In this document: piece by piece, positions 1 through 11,690 of the stretch
Position numbering within the stretch: position 1 is the first letter of the stretch
How the letters are laid out: every line of letters begins with the position of its first letter
Source: Symbiodinium natans
Lineage: Eukaryota; Sar; Dinophyceae; Suessiales; Symbiodiniaceae
Direction: 5' to 3'
Assembly (NCBI GenBank): GCA_905221605.1
Contig: CAJNDS010000346.1
Span: 95,836-159,835, forward strand
Length of the DNA stretch: 64,000 nucleotides
Translations under genes and position numbers: made by a program
The notes under the pieces: generated by a model
Told to the model about the DNA's origin: nothing
Databases searched by the model: none
What the model saw: the letters and a program-made list of their open reading frames with translations, nothing else

Positions 1-367
1 CAATACTAAAAGTCCTTATAATATTATTATTAGTTTTACAAGAGCTTTTTACTCTCATTTGAACGAAATATGCAAAGGAAAGAGTTGGATAGTTACAGCT
101 ACCCGTTGTAGCTTTGCGGCTATTGCTGTTGCTAAAAACTGCTGCTTTGGTAGTTCTGACAGGTTCACAGCAGCAGGAGAAGCAGCAACAAAAAGCAAAG
201 AGTAGAGTGAAGGAGCAGCCGGCTTCGCATGGCTTCGCTGCTTTGCCGCCCGGCCACGGATCCCGCAGAGGCCACAGAGGCCCTCCGGGCGTCCGCATCC
301 GGCCTGGCGATGCTTCGAATGCTGTGGGAGTGCTTTGGTCGCAGCTTCATTTGGGGGCTTCCGGAAT

Positions 368-425
368 TCGAGGGGTGCCTTGTTGGAGTCCTTATTGTAG
401 GGGAATCCTACTATGTGGGGGGGTG
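368..425 (-). repeat. Dispersed repeat D, copy 1
   Basis: This 58-base segment aligns with the reverse complement of 11,597-11,690. The two share a core of GTCCT.AT followed by GGGGA.TCCTACTAT, so antisense peptides from both places also look alike. It contains a small palindrome (TAGG...CCTA). The copy looks truncated. Its family is unknown to me; a decayed MITE is the likeliest explanation. Confidence 0.4.
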
Positions 426-664
426 TGTCTTCTTGCAGCTCCCCGATTCTCGTAAGCCCCCCCAAATTTGCCTGGGATCTGGTTTCTGATCAGCTGTCTT
501 CCCCCGCGCCTGCTCGCATCCGACGCCATGGAGCCCCCTGAATTCAGCGAAAGCGAGGCTCTGCCCGTGGATGCCACAGCTCCTGAGAACCACAGGGAGA
601 GTCTCCAGGCGTGGAACCTTCAAACTCAATCTTGGCTTCTGAGTTCAAGCTCTGCCCCCCATTG

Positions 665-700
665 CACACACACACACACACACACACCGAAAAAAAAAAA
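665..700. repeat. (CA)n microsatellite plus A-run
   Basis: About 11 CA dinucleotides (665-687) are followed almost directly by an 11-base A-run (690-700). It is simple-sequence DNA with no coding meaning. Confidence 0.95.
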
Positions 701-1387
701 TTGACAGGGTGGACATGGCCGACTGGACTCCGAATCCCCAATCCGCACATCACTTTTCAGCGTCCTTCCGGCCCGGACAAGTCCTTGGCCGTCCCACTCC
801 TGGGAATCCATATGGAATCAAGACTCGCCACTCGAGAGGATGGAAGGCAGCACAGAGACACACAGAGAGGCTGTAGCTGGGACCAGCCAATAGCTACAAT
901 AGTAGCAGTCATTAAGAGGGTGCCGTAGGCATGAGGCCCTCAAGGATAATGTTACATGTTTTGGGTTCGGTGCCCCACGTGAAGCTTTGCCTTTCCACCC
1001 GACCATCCTCGGAAATAAACTCACAACTGGATCGAAGTCTCCCAATTTCCCTGGTTCAGCTCAGAAGAACGGCTACACTTCAGCTAGGTTGATGCTTGCA
1101 ACTGCCCCGACAGCTGCTTTTAGGATTCCCGAAGCCACTAGTTCCTTGTCTCTCCTTGTCTCTGTCATTCTTGATGTGGACTTTGCAGCACCTGGGACCA
1201 AGGACTACAATCCAAAGATGCATTCTGACTAAGCCAGATCAAGCTGAGGTGTTGCAAAATTCCGTGGCTGCACATTCAGACGAACTCGTCCGGCTGGATT
1301 CAACCGCTCGAGCCGTAGACAACGGAAGACCCCCCAATCCCACAGACACCTCCGGCAAACGACGGAAAAAACACCCGATGCCCAAAC

Positions 1388-1454
1388 AACCCCCTAACCC
1401 CCCCTAACCCCCCCTAACCACTCCCCCCCTAACCCCCTAACCCCCTAACCCCAA
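1388..1454. repeat. CCCCCTAA-type degenerate telomere-like array
   Basis: Roughly eight units of the form CCCCCTAA or CCCCCCTAA lie in tandem, interrupted once by CCACT. The unit is C-richer than the CCCTAAA arrays elsewhere in the window, so it is either a diverged telomeric repeat or an independent expansion. Confidence 0.85.
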
Positions 1455-1706
1455 ACCTCTGGGCCCTCGAGCCGATCTTCCCCTGCTTGGCCCGGCTCTG
1501 CAACTCCTGCCGAGCGTTCGAGGAATCAGGGCAGTTGTCTTGGGCTTTCAGCTTAGCTGTCAAGGGTTAGGGTGCAGGAAGCTGATGTTGCAAAGGAAGC
1601 TGATGTTGCAAAGCACCCTGAAATCCCCTAAATGTCATTCGGAGCGCAGAAGTGCCACTGGGAAGCTGGGAAATGTTGACTTGGATGTCACAATGTGCTC
1701 CGGCTC

Positions 1707-1943
1707 TTTTTTCTCTCTTCCTTTCTTTATTCCTTCCTTGCTTCCTTCCTTCCTTCCTTCCTTCCTTCATTCATTTCTTTCTTTCGCTATTTCTGTATTC
1801 CTTTCTTTCTTGTTTCTTTGTTGTTGTTTCTTTCTTTATTTCTTTCTTTCTTTCTTTATTTCTTTCTTTTTTCTTTCTTTCGTTCTTTCTTTCTTTTTTC
1901 TTTCTTTCTTGGGGCCTGGGGCTCCAGCTCTTTCTTTCTTTCT
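1707..1943. repeat. Polypyrimidine (CTTT)n/(CCTT)n tract
   Basis: About 200 bases are almost purely C and T on the plus strand: a CCTT block (about 1,720-1,770) and then CTTT/CTTTT blocks to 1,910. A short return of CTTT sits at 1,929-1,943. Long polypyrimidine/polypurine mirror tracts can form triplex (H-DNA) structures. Open frames here give only Ser/Phe/Leu strings and are not genes. Confidence 0.95.
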
Positions 1944-2002
1944 GCGCACTCAACCCCTCCCCATCTGAAGGGGCCTGGCCGGGAGGTGGGGCTCCTAGGC
2001 GA

Positions 2003-2027
2003 ACCCTAAACCCTAAACCCTAAACCC
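2003..2027. repeat. Interstitial telomere-like array (CCCTAAA)3
   Basis: Three tandem CCCTAAA units plus a partial one. It is the first of the plant/dinoflagellate-type telomeric repeats in the window. Confidence 0.95.
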
Positions 2028-2825
2028 TTGAGTTGGGGCTCGATTGTTCCTGGCCCTTTTTTCTTGGGCTCCCGCACAACAATGCAGCGCAGTGTGCGTG
2101 CAATGTTTAAATGTGAGCTAAGTGCCATAAGTTGTAGAGTGGCATCGCGACGGTCAGCTTCACTAGGTCCCGCACCCCACAAATCCCCGTGGCTCGCAAG
2201 TGCAAACCATGCTTGAGCTTGGTGCCTTCAGCCTTTGCTGTTTCGCCTTCTCCCTCGCAGCCACAACGCCGCGGCAGAGCACCTGAGCGCGGCACTTTTC
2301 CGTGAATACTTCACGGAGCACTGCCACTTTACGGGCTCGCCAGCTTGCTCTTACAATAATAACCATATGAAGTGGCACGCAAGAGGCACTTCTAGCAGAT
2401 TCTAGCAGCTACTGGTAGATGGGAAAAACAACAAAAGGCCCGCCTCCTCACTTTGGCGGCGGTCACAGTATGTCTGAGAATTGGGAACAGCTGCCAAGTT
2501 CGCGCCGAAGCGCCCGGCACGCGTAGAGGAGGACGCAGAAGCCCACTACACCGCCACCGATCATTAGGATCCTCAGCTCAGGTTTCAAAGGTTGATGTTC
2601 AGGTCGTGGGGATCCTGAACATAACAAACTCAACCCAACTGGCTTCGTCCAAAAACGAAGATAAAACCTGAGACCTGAAGCCAAGAGCACCCGTCGGCTC
2701 TAGCGAAATGTGCAAATCTGCTGTGGAAAGTGTTGATGCATCAGGACTTCGACGAATCTAAACGCATCTCGACAAACTAGCCCCGGGAGACTAGCGCCTC
2801 TTGGATGCATCTGAATGTGGTAATT

Positions 2826-2904
2826 CTATTTATTATTATTATGATTATTATTTTATGATTGGTATGATGATTATTATGATGATTATTATGATGATTATTA
2901 TTCT
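2826..2904. repeat. ATT/ATGATT trinucleotide-like repeat
   Basis: An AT-rich run of TTATTA and ATGATTATT words sits in otherwise roughly 50% GC DNA. It ends in a TTCTTCTCC tract. Confidence 0.85.
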
Positions 2905-5900
2905 TCTCCTTTTTAGTACTATTCTTATTGAAACAATACAACTAATAATAGTTTTTTTATAGCAGTAGTAAATGTTCAGGCAGTGGCCCACCTCAGCAAC
3001 TGCGTCTGATCTGGCGGCGGCGGGGGGTCACGCACGGCGCAGAAGACGCCGCGGAAGCGGGAAAGGTTCCTTGCGGCAGCTTGCGGTCGCGAGGCGTTCT
3101 TCCGCGTTCAGACAGTCGCATGACTGAGGCGGTGAGGTTCAAGGTGTGCGACTCTTTGCGCCAGGTTAAAGATTTCAAAGGGTTGACGGCCTCCCCATTC
3201 ATGAACCACGACCGCAGGTTTGTTGGGAGTCTGCGTCCAAACATGTGTCGTGGAGGTTGTTCCCTAAAGGAACCTCCCTGGACAAACCTAACCCTGCACT
3301 GCGACCTTTGGTTTTTGACGTATTTGCTGCCATTCCCCACAAAGAGGCCCTGTGATGAAAACCGGCTAAGCTGTAAGACGACCACTCGATCAAGACACTC
3401 CTCACATACTCGGCTACTCGGCAAGACAAGTTGAAGGAAAAACCATCTGCGAGTCCAAGGTTCGTCCAAATACAGAGATCTGAGCAGAGCCCCAGGCAAA
3501 CCTGAGAGGTTCGTGACGTGGCGTCTGATCTCAGAGCAACGTGCCGTATTTCATTGCTATGAAGGCTGGGAGAGGGAGGACCGTGTATTAACTTCAGACA
3601 TGTGCCTCTATGCAAGGTGCAGCCGGCTTTATACCTTCAAGGTACCCCTTCAAAAAGGTAATACAATTGTCACGGTGTCAGCACCTCTTGCAGGTAGATC
3701 TCTTCGCACGCGCTGCAGACTCCACCTGCCATGTCTGGGCCCAGTAAAACTGCTTCCTTGTAAGGGTTATAAGTTCATTATCATGTTTATTCCTTATTGG
3801 GGAATTTAAGATGACAAGAATGAAACATTATCACCAACAAGGACCCCGACGACAGGATGCAAGTGCGGACACGTCGGGACACATCCGGACGCATGTTGCC
3901 ATGAGCTTCCAAAGACTGCTGGCCTTGCGACGGTGTTGGGCAGCCGCCGTCCGAGCGGAAGAATACACCATCCACGTTGCAGCCTCAGGCTCGTCTGTTC
4001 CTCCTCTCATAAGTATTATCTCCTTCTGGCTCCTTCTTCGTGTCTTTGTTTCACACTCTTCTTGGTCGTTTACCCGGTTTACCCTTTCTCGGCTTCATCC
4101 TTCAAGCCTCCACGAGGCCCCGTCCCCACAGGGCACTCATCAACAACAGGATGTACGGCTGTCTGAACAAAGAATTGAGCCTAAAGTGTCCGAAAGTTGC
4201 GACCTAAACTCCCCAACTTTGCGTGGCCTGAGTCGTTCAAGTACATCGGCGGCGGGACGCACCGCATGCACCTGCTCCGATTGCCCGAGCGGATCATCAG
4301 GACATTTGCAGCGACATCTGCTGCGAGGGCTGGTACTGGAGCTCACACGTCGAAATACACAGACAATCACAGACTACAGAAAGTTTGGGGATCCAACAGT
4401 TTGGCACTGAACTCAGGCTTGCCCTGCTGACATCAGGCACAGAATACTGTACTGCACTGTGCTGCTGCACTGCAATGAAACCATGGCTGTGGGTTCTGAA
4501 GGGGTGCCTGTCATTCCAACTACAGCGCGTCTGCCCGCCAGCCGGTGGAAGAAGTGCCTGACAGTGCAATCAAAGAAGGCTTATGGGGCGTTGAGCCATG
4601 TCTCCTGTATGCCTAGTTGCTGGCCGATATCTGCGTCTACGGTGAGCACCAACCCACAAACCCCCCCATACAAGCCCGCCTCTGCGCAAGTCCTTGCTGC
4701 ACGCGGTGCCGAGCAGCGGTGCACGGCATAAATGCCGAGAGCAGAGCAAAGGTCTGCGGCATCGCACCAGGTTGCACAACATTGCACAAAGAATCGATTG
4801 TGGAGACTCGATTGTGGAGACGGACACCCTTTGTAGGCCCTGAATAGCCTTATAGGCTCTTGCAGGCTTGAAGGCTCCGAGCTTTTGTTGAAAGTTCCCA
4901 ACCCAGGGATGGCCATCTCATGCGGCTTGGGCATGGGTCATTGGGTTGCCACCTGCTCCGGGCTTCCGGGACCTTACTGACTGGAGGGGTACCAACTTGG
5001 AAGGCGGTGTCAGGGGCGCAGCCATGGCGGTCTCCGGTGGCTCATCTCAGCAACAGTACAACAACAAGGCGACGGCAAAACTGCACAGCGAATCGACAAA
5101 GAGAACCTTAAGACGCACCAAGTACACTCTAAGAGCCTCCAGACCTGTAGAACTCAAAAGGATTCGGAGAAAAAACAGGTCCTGCACGACTCTTCAACCC
5201 TGGGCCAGAATGGCATAACGCCCCGAGGCCTTCGCTAACTATCTCCTGGATCTCCTCCGGGACTTCAAAGAAGCTCTCGTTGTCGATGGTGTTGTTATCC
5301 ATATCCGCCACAACATGAACCGGCAGGTGCTGTCACCCACCCGGCCAGACGTCCATCCGGCTCGCTGGGCGCCGGGGATTCGCTCCATGGTGTCCGTTTG
5401 CTGCACTTAGCTGTGCCGATTCTGCGGATACAGTTCAAGAACACAGTAGTTATTCACGAGCTCAAGCATGGACGTTGTCACCTACTTCAGTCGAGACTCT
5501 TCATTCAGTGCAGTTGCCCGAGCAAGTGTGCTCGTTGCATCTAGCTACGTGTAGTTGCTAAGACTTGATGCGCACGACTGGGCGCACCTAATTTTGGCGG
5601 CTGGAGTGACCATGTGCATAGAAACACAGCTCACTCATTGCACACCGTCTCTTCACAAAACAAAAAACACGGCAGTGGCCTCATCGTTTTGAACGAGTAG
5701 ATGTAAACCTGAACCATTTACTGATGGTAGCAGATGTCATCTTTCTTGCGCAACTTTCAAAGCTCGCAAGAGTACCTATCAGCATGACCTGACCTGCAAA
5801 AGACACCAGTACACAATAGTGAAAGCATGCAGAGACACAACGTCGGTCAGGTGCAGGGGCTTGGCAAATGAGCGAAAGCACAGCACAGATTTCCCACTGC

Positions 5901-6936
5901 TAAGCTTCTCGCATTCGGCTGTGAAGTGATACTTCTCTCAGCCACTGCGAAATACGTCATGTCCGGAGACATCTGGCAGCAAGTTTGCTTTCAGTGCCAC
6001 ACCCTCATGCATCCTGAGCAATGCAGCTTCTAGCCCCCTTCCGCTTCCCGGGGAAGCACCGCTACAGCGCCAATGCCACCGTTGTCGCGTCCGTGGAGGA
6101 AGCGTCTTTGGCGCGTATCTGCAGCAGCAGGGAAGCTATACAGGAACTAAGCAAATGCATGCAAATGCTCAGGTTCGTCTTGCAAAATCAACTCCCTTAG
6201 AGCACCGTCGGCCGGCGAATCATGCAGCCCAGCAGCGTATGTTCATGAAGCAGACCACGTGGCCGGTGATGTACGCAAACTCCTGGCTGCCAACTGCCCA
6301 GCTACAGAAGCGAGGCAATCAAACGACTCTCCGGTGCAAATCGCAAGCAAGTCCTCGTTTGAGGTCCAGACTGCGTTGTTAATGCGGCTGAAGTCGAAGC
6401 CTCGGTCAAACAGCTGCGCCTTCCTTGCAGAATAGCTTCTTTCAGGCACTTTCAGTTGCAGCTGGAGAGCACTAGTCACTACTTGCCTTAACTTTCAACC
6501 GACCCTGCTGAGATCTTGGCCCATGAAACGAGCTGCTCGCGCCCCTTGTCGCGGCAACTCGCGATCCTGGATGTTGAAAGTCCAAAGTTGACAGAAAAGC
6601 ACAAGGAATTGCTGGCGACATGTCTTACAAAGGGGATTTCGACATCTTGGGACGTGCCTCCAGGGGCGGGTTGAGCTCCGGAGTGCTGGGATCGTAGAAG
6701 AAGCTGGCTGGAATCCGCCACCTGGCGACTTGGCTTCTAGCCACTTCGGTTCATGTCGGAAGATCAAGGACTCCTCGGAACCTAGCGGAGTTCATGGCCA
6801 CACTGGTCCCCCAAAAAGAGCCAGTTGTGCCTCGCTTCTTCTGCATCGATCTTGTCCTGCGCGTCATCATCGTGGGATGACACAATCCTGGCAGCAAGAA
6901 GCCACGATCCTTTGCAGATGCATCAACAACCCACAA

Positions 6937-7635
6937 TCAAAACTCAACCATTCTCAGTGCGGGACGACGTGCTCCGCTTCCTTCGGATGCCCTCAATGAT
7001 TTCCTTGGAAGCTTGCCTCGCATGGCAGGACATGCCAGAGATGCCAGAACAACCCCCCCCCCAGCATCTTGTTGGCTTCTGGCTGTCATAAACCAGAAGC
7101 GTCCCCACAAAAAACAAAAAAAATTGGGGCACAGCGCCCTTCGACTGGGACATGAGATGAAGAAGCCAGGCCTTGCAACAACGGGCCTCCTCACCACCTG
7201 CATTGCAGGTTCGTCACCGCAAAAAATGAGAGAACGAGCCGGGCCAGCAGCGGAGAACACAGCAGCATCTCCTGCCTTGTCGGAAGGGCTGTCATCACCT
7301 GAGAGCATAAGCTGCGCTGTGCGCCACACGCTTGACAACCAAGCATTTTTTCGGTGCTCAATCCTGAACCCCTCGCGAGCGGCGCAACCCAACCCACCAC
7401 CGGCCGCGAACTCACGTGTTCTTGGGGGTACTTGGGGAGGACTCATGGCTTGGGGCGTCAGACGATGTGACCTTGCCTCAGCTTTGTCCGCGTACACTTT
7501 GCACTTCGGCTTGCCACAGAACTTACAGAAGGGAAATTCAAACACAGGCGTCGCGTTCTTCTTTATTTTCATTTTTGATTTTTTGGGGGTACCCAAAGCT
7601 GACACACCTTCTCTCTTGGACTTTGCGAGCCGCAC
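6937..7635 (-). CDS. Unrecognised open frame with a Cys cluster
   Basis: A 232-codon frame. Residues about 35-46 contain FCKFCGKPKC, a C-x2-C-x4-C cluster, inside a basic and charged stretch that looks protein-like. The C-terminal half (Gly/Ala/Arg-rich, then Phe/Trp-rich) looks like random translation. The first 60-70 codons might be a real exon of a spliced gene, with the rest intron read-through. A 296-codon frame overlaps on the opposite strand (7,013-7,903), and only one of the two can plausibly be real. No family is recognised. Confidence 0.2.
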   Translation of the reverse strand: MRLAKSKREGVSALGTPKKSKMKIKKNATPVFEFPFCKFCGKPKCKVYADKAEARSHRLTPQAMSPPQVPPRTREFAAGGGLGCAAREGFRIEHRKNAWLSSVWRTAQLMLSGDDSPSDKAGDAAVFSAAGPARSLIFCGDEPAMQVVRRPVVARPGFFISCPSRRALCPNFFCFLWGRFWFMTARSQQDAGGGVVLASLACPAMRGKLPRKSLRASEGSGARRPALRMVEF

Positions 7636-7737
7636 AGACCCAAGGTCCCGCCACTCATCGCCCTACACTTGCTTGAACCTAGACCTTCACACACCTGGTG
7701 TTCGCAGTGATGGTGTCGCTTCTTCAGTATCCACGTT

Positions 7738-7830
7738 TCCCACCAACACCACCACCAGCAGCACCACTAGCACCACCAGCACCCCCAGCACCAACACCAC
7801 AACCAGCACCAACACCAGCGCCACTATGAC
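7738..7830. repeat. CCA/CAC-rich trinucleotide tract
   Basis: Imperfect CACCACCAG and CACCAACACC words encode Thr/Ser/Asn strings on the plus strand and Gly/Val strings on the minus strand. It is a degenerate trinucleotide repeat. Confidence 0.85.
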
Positions 7831-8117
7831 CATGTCTGCTGCGGATGACTCTCTCCGGCCTTCAGTGTGGGTCTCGTCGCCACCCTCGGGAAAGGTGCTT
7901 TGAGAACCCTAAGCCCGGTTGGCGATGCATCTGAAAGAAAAGGATGGGCATGATACTGAACTCGAGTCCAGATTGGAGCGGGAGCTGCAAAGTTGACAAG
8001 CAAAACGCTCGAAGAAGAAATGACCAAAGTCACGACGAAACACTAAGAAAACAGTGCAAGACATCTCGCCGCAAGGATCCCCTTCACAAGCGCAGCCATT
8101 TCTAACACGGGGTCTTT

Positions 8118-8153
8118 CCCTAAACCCGAAACCCGAAACCCTAAACCCTGAAC
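8118..8153. repeat. Interstitial telomere-like array with CCCGAAA variants
   Basis: CCCTAAA units are interleaved with two CCCGAAA units and one CCCTGAA unit. Confidence 0.9.
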
Positions 8154-9573
8154 CTGGGACTCTGAGCCGAACCCATCAGGCTGCAAAAGCTGAGATACTC
8201 GAGCACCAAACCCTCGAGAGCCCTAAACTTGCGATGTGAATCCCACGCCGTTCGATTCAAGAATTGAGGGTTGTTTGCTTGCAGGGTCGGGTCGGCAAAA
8301 ATTCGTGATTGGTATATAAGAGATTAGCACAAGATCTCGACCTTGAAAGCGCAACGCCCCACATCTTAGCTTCAGAACGCCCTGCCCTCTGCCTCTGTGG
8401 TTGCGCCCATGGCAATAGATGTCGGCGATGCCTAGCCATATTTGGAAAACCGGAATCTGACAGTGAGAATGCTCTTGTGGGGGCTGCATTTCACAATCGC
8501 CAACACAGCTTTGCTCTCTCGGTATCTGCTGCCAGATCCCTGCAACTGCCACTGCTTTCCAGACGCGCAGACGGGCTATGATGGGTGGCGTTCGAGACAT
8601 ATTTCTGCTGTAGAAGATCGCTAGTATCGGTTTCCTGGCAGTGCACGATTGCACATTACAATCAGGGATACGATTCGTTGTAGAAACTTATCCGCATGCT
8701 TGGAGGGAAGCTGCTGAAAATTTTTTTCAAGGCAGGCTATTTTTTCTAAACCCTGAACCCTCAACTCACCACGTTGTTTGAGCCGTCCCATTGATTGCAC
8801 ATCTTCGAAGATGTGCATTACGTAGCAATGTGACAGGAACAGCAGGGACCAGCACCAAACATAGTTGCACAAGTTCTACCGACACCTTCTTGTCAACACA
8901 AGCACGAAACTCATACCGAGAAAGGTAATCATTAACATGCTTCGGCTTGGCTTGAATACACCAAGGGGTGGGAGGGCTTGTGTAGCAGCATTCCGCCCGT
9001 TTGCCTTTGTTCAAAGTTTACCAGTTTTTGCCGTGATGAGTATTCCTCCCTTGTTTGCTTCAGTCCGGTCTTTTTTTCTTGTAGATTGCTCCGTAATGTC
9101 CTTGTTCCGTGCTTCCTTTCCCGTGTCTTTCCCGGTCCTCGCTTCCTTCTGTCCTGTCTTCCTCAGCCTCCCTTTCCATAACCACCAAAATACATGTTAT
9201 CATCATCTTATTCCTCCTCGTCACCATCATCCGAATTCGAAGAAGACCGCTATTTTGCTTGCTTTTTGCTTTTTTGTTTGGGGGGGGGGGGGGGCCAAGT
9301 CCTTTGGACAATGGTCGCGTATGTGCATGCTGTGCAGAAGCTCACAGCATGCAGAACAGCAGTCCCAAAAAGACCGAACAGGTCCCCGATTCTGACGTTC
9401 CTTCCGTTAGAAGGTGGGAGCGTCGAGCCCGTGAGTTGTTGAGAAGGCTTCCAGGATCATCAACCCATCCCCCAAAGAAAAATCAGAACACCGCGTCAGA
9501 TGCTGACTTGCCACTTGATTCCCTGAGAGGCCTCCCCCGCTTCGAGAGCACCTTCTTCGGGTGCCTGACGGGC
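8154..9573. other. No recognisable gene
   Basis: Only short overlapping frames are present. A 15-base G-run lies at about 9,280-9,294. The C/T-rich plus-strand stretch at 9,050-9,180 gives Ser/Phe/Leu-rich frames of no evident meaning. Confidence 0.5.
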
Positions 9574-9714
9574 GGGTTTAGGGGTGTAGGGCTTAGGGGT
9601 TTGGGGTCTGGGGTTTGGGGTTTAGGGTTTAGGGTTTAGGGTTTAGGGTTTAGGGTTTAGGGTTTAGGGTTTAGGGTTTAGGGTTTAGGGTTTAGGGTTT
9701 AGGGTTTAGGGTTT
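9574..9714. repeat. Interstitial telomere-like array (TTTAGGG)n
   Basis: The array begins with degenerate units (TTTAGGGG, TGTAGGG, TTTGGGG) and becomes perfect TTTAGGG from about 9,618 to 9,712, roughly 14 uninterrupted units. It is in the G-strand orientation on plus. Confidence 0.97.
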
Positions 9715-10685
9715 GACACGGCTGGGGTTCTGTGATGAGGGTTTGCCGGTGCTGGCGCGTTCTGGCTTGTTTGATCAGCGGGAAGGTGGTCTTGGCTCGA
9801 AGGTATGAACCTTCTACCTACCGACTACTTTAAGACCGGACCTCCAAAGCCTGCATCCTGCAAAGCACAGCCGACACAACTGCACAATCGGCACCCTAAG
9901 TCCTCAAACTTCAAGCCTGACACAAGCCTACAAACCTGAAACTGACCGGGCGAAGGCTGAATCCCTAAACCGCCCCAAAACAAAAAAGCTCAACACTCAA
10001 CAAAAACACATCCCTAAGACAGGACAAAAATTGGAGCTTCGAAATCCTACAGCCTCACCACTCTACAAATTTCCCTTCTCGAAAGCCAAAAACCCCACAA
10101 CCAACAAGCACCGCAAGCAGGAAACCGCCCCAAGCGTCTGCCAACGACACGAAATCCTGCCAAGTAGACACTTCGTGAGAAGACTCGACGATGCGTATTC
10201 ACTAGTATCGGGCGCAAATCTAGCCCATGAAACCGCATCACGCCCCCGAGTTTTCCGGCACTGCACATGTACCCAGCGATGCCTCCAAGATACCTCCGCA
10301 ATACCCAAGGATTTCGGACCCGCGGACATACTACCCAAACCTGCACCCACCTTCATTTCACCCGGCCTGCTCTCCATGTTCTCCAGCCTCTGCCGGTGCA
10401 GCATCTGGGACAGGCTCCTGCGCACCAGGCCAACGAGAATAAGCCCAGATTTGGAGCACAGGGTTTCGGATTCTCAATTTGGGATGATAAAACAAAGGGC
10501 TAGCCAAGTGCCACCCTGGCATTTACCCGCATCCGTAGCGCTTACCAGGGGACAGCAGCCTCAAAGCCCACGCAAGCCCAACACACTGAAAACACCACAC
10601 ACTGCAGGGACCACTTCCTGTTTCGAGGATGGGAGGTGCACGCAGCTGATAGCAGCCCCAAACTCTGCGAAGCCCTGCGCCCTGA
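9715..10685. other. No recognisable gene
   Basis: Plus-strand frames are open (for example a 263-codon frame at 10,031-10,822), but three overlapping frames are about equally protein-like and none carries a known motif. The end of the 263-codon frame is only translation of the C-rich repeat that follows. Confidence 0.45.
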
Positions 10686-10797
10686 GACCCCTCAAACCCC
10701 CGAAACTCCCCTCAAACCCCCCTCAAACCCCCCTGCAACCCCCTGAAACCCCACCTTCCCCCCCTGAAACACCCCTGAAACCCCCCCTAAAACCCCG
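10686..10797. repeat. C-rich CCCCTCAAA/CCCCTGAAA repeat
   Basis: About a dozen imperfect 9-10 base units of C-runs followed by TGAAA, TCAAA or TAAAA. They resemble a strongly diverged telomere-like repeat. Confidence 0.8.
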
Positions 10798-10910
10798 TTG
10801 CAGGGCCCAAAGTTTGATCTAGACATGACCCTCTCCTCGGCGGGCGCTTCGGCCGATGCCTCTGCGATCGGCTCCTGCAAGTCATGGCGAAAAGCTCGAA
10901 GGCACGAAAT

Positions 10911-10976
10911 TCCTAAACCCTAAACCCTAAACCCTAAACCCTAAATCCTGTAACCTATATAAACCCTAAACCCTAA
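10911..10976. repeat. Interstitial telomere-like array (CCCTAAA)n
   Basis: About four perfect CCCTAAA units, a diverged middle (AATCCTGTAACCTATAT), then two more units. Confidence 0.95.
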
Positions 10977-11020
10977 CATGTTCCCCCCGCCCCCTCCTCC
11001 CCTCCAAAGAGCTAGCCTTG

Positions 11021-11096
11021 ACCCCCTTATACTAACAGTCCTTAGTAGGGATTGCAGCACCCGATTAAGGTCAGTTAGTATAAGGGGGAACATCCC
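11021..11096. mobile_element. MITE-like hairpin element, family B, copy 1
   Basis: Terminal inverted repeats read CCCCCTTATACTAAC on the left and GTTAGTATAAGGGGG on the right, and the outer right end continues as AACATCCC. The inner part (AGTCCTTA...TAAGGTC) is also partly palindromic, so the whole 75 bases can fold into one hairpin. The same right end occurs at 17,265 and 19,675. There is no coding capacity, so transposition would need a transposase supplied in trans. No obvious target-site duplication is visible. Confidence 0.65.
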
Positions 11097-11596
11097 AATG
11101 TATTCTTTTCTTTACCTTGGCAACATGTGAGGCAACCGTGCCTGCTACCCCCCCCCCCCCGCACTTGCCTGTTTCCTAGCTCACCTATCAACTTTCCCCC
11201 TCCTCCATCCCACTTGACCCATCCAGAGAGCTTGTCTTGACCCATCAACTCGTATTGCAAAGCCTGACTAGTCCCCTTCCAGCCCCACGTTTCCTGCCTC
11301 TTTCCCTATTTTCCCCCGACCCACCCCATCTGCTTCTCTTCGACTACCCAACCCTTTGCTACAAGACCTTCCTTACCCTAAAGATACTGGCCTTCAGTAA
11401 ACTTTATATTGTCAAGGGCGCATGAGAAAGACATATTAGTGGGTTTTGACTTTTATAGTACCGGCGAAGACCCCAAACACGCATGGACATGAAGATGACG
11501 ACCTGGGACGCGCCACCCATGCAAGCCCATAGGCGCCCAAGTCTGGACCGTCCAGCCAGGCAACAGACGAGACAAACATGGGGGCTGACGAAAATA
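11097..11596. other. No recognisable gene
   Basis: Pyrimidine-rich plus strand with a C-run at about 11,149-11,160. There are short frames only. Confidence 0.5.
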
Positions 11597-11690
11597 GGGG
11601 ACCCCCAATCTAGATCCCCTAATAGTAGGATCCCCTTATCATGAGGACCCCCCATAAGGAGCCCCGAAAGTACCGTAAACCCAACCCTCT
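11597..11690 (+). repeat. Dispersed repeat D, copy 2
   Basis: Several small palindromes alternate (TAGGGGA...TCCCCTA; CCTAATAGTAGG; GGATCC) with CCCC blocks. The reverse complement resembles 368-425. It is a likely decayed short element of unknown family. Confidence 0.4.

Larger units (their letters stand above)
1..1387. other. No recognisable gene
   Basis: Open frames here are short and overlap on both strands, and none shows a domain I recognise. The stretch holds a (CA)n tract at 665-687 followed by an A-run at 690-700. A segment at 368-425 resembles 11,597-11,690 in reverse complement and is listed separately. The first 40 bases are AT-rich and resemble hairpin family B (ACTAA.AGTCCTTA words), perhaps a truncated copy cut by the window edge. 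Confidence 0.5.
2028..8117. other. Gene-poor block, nothing recognised
   Basis: Apart from the entries given separately, I see no recognisable domain. The longest open frames are 2,993-3,499 (minus, 168 codons), 3,811-4,410 (plus, 199 codons) and the opposed pair 6,937-7,635 (minus) and 7,013-7,903 (plus). They overlap other frames, lack conserved motifs and have no supporting context. Coding exons in this kind of genome can be short, so exons may be hidden here. Confidence 0.45.

Noticed and set aside
1695-2023. Long Ser/Phe/Leu-rich open frames
   Set aside because: They are translations of the CTTT/CCTT microsatellite in all frames, not a gene.
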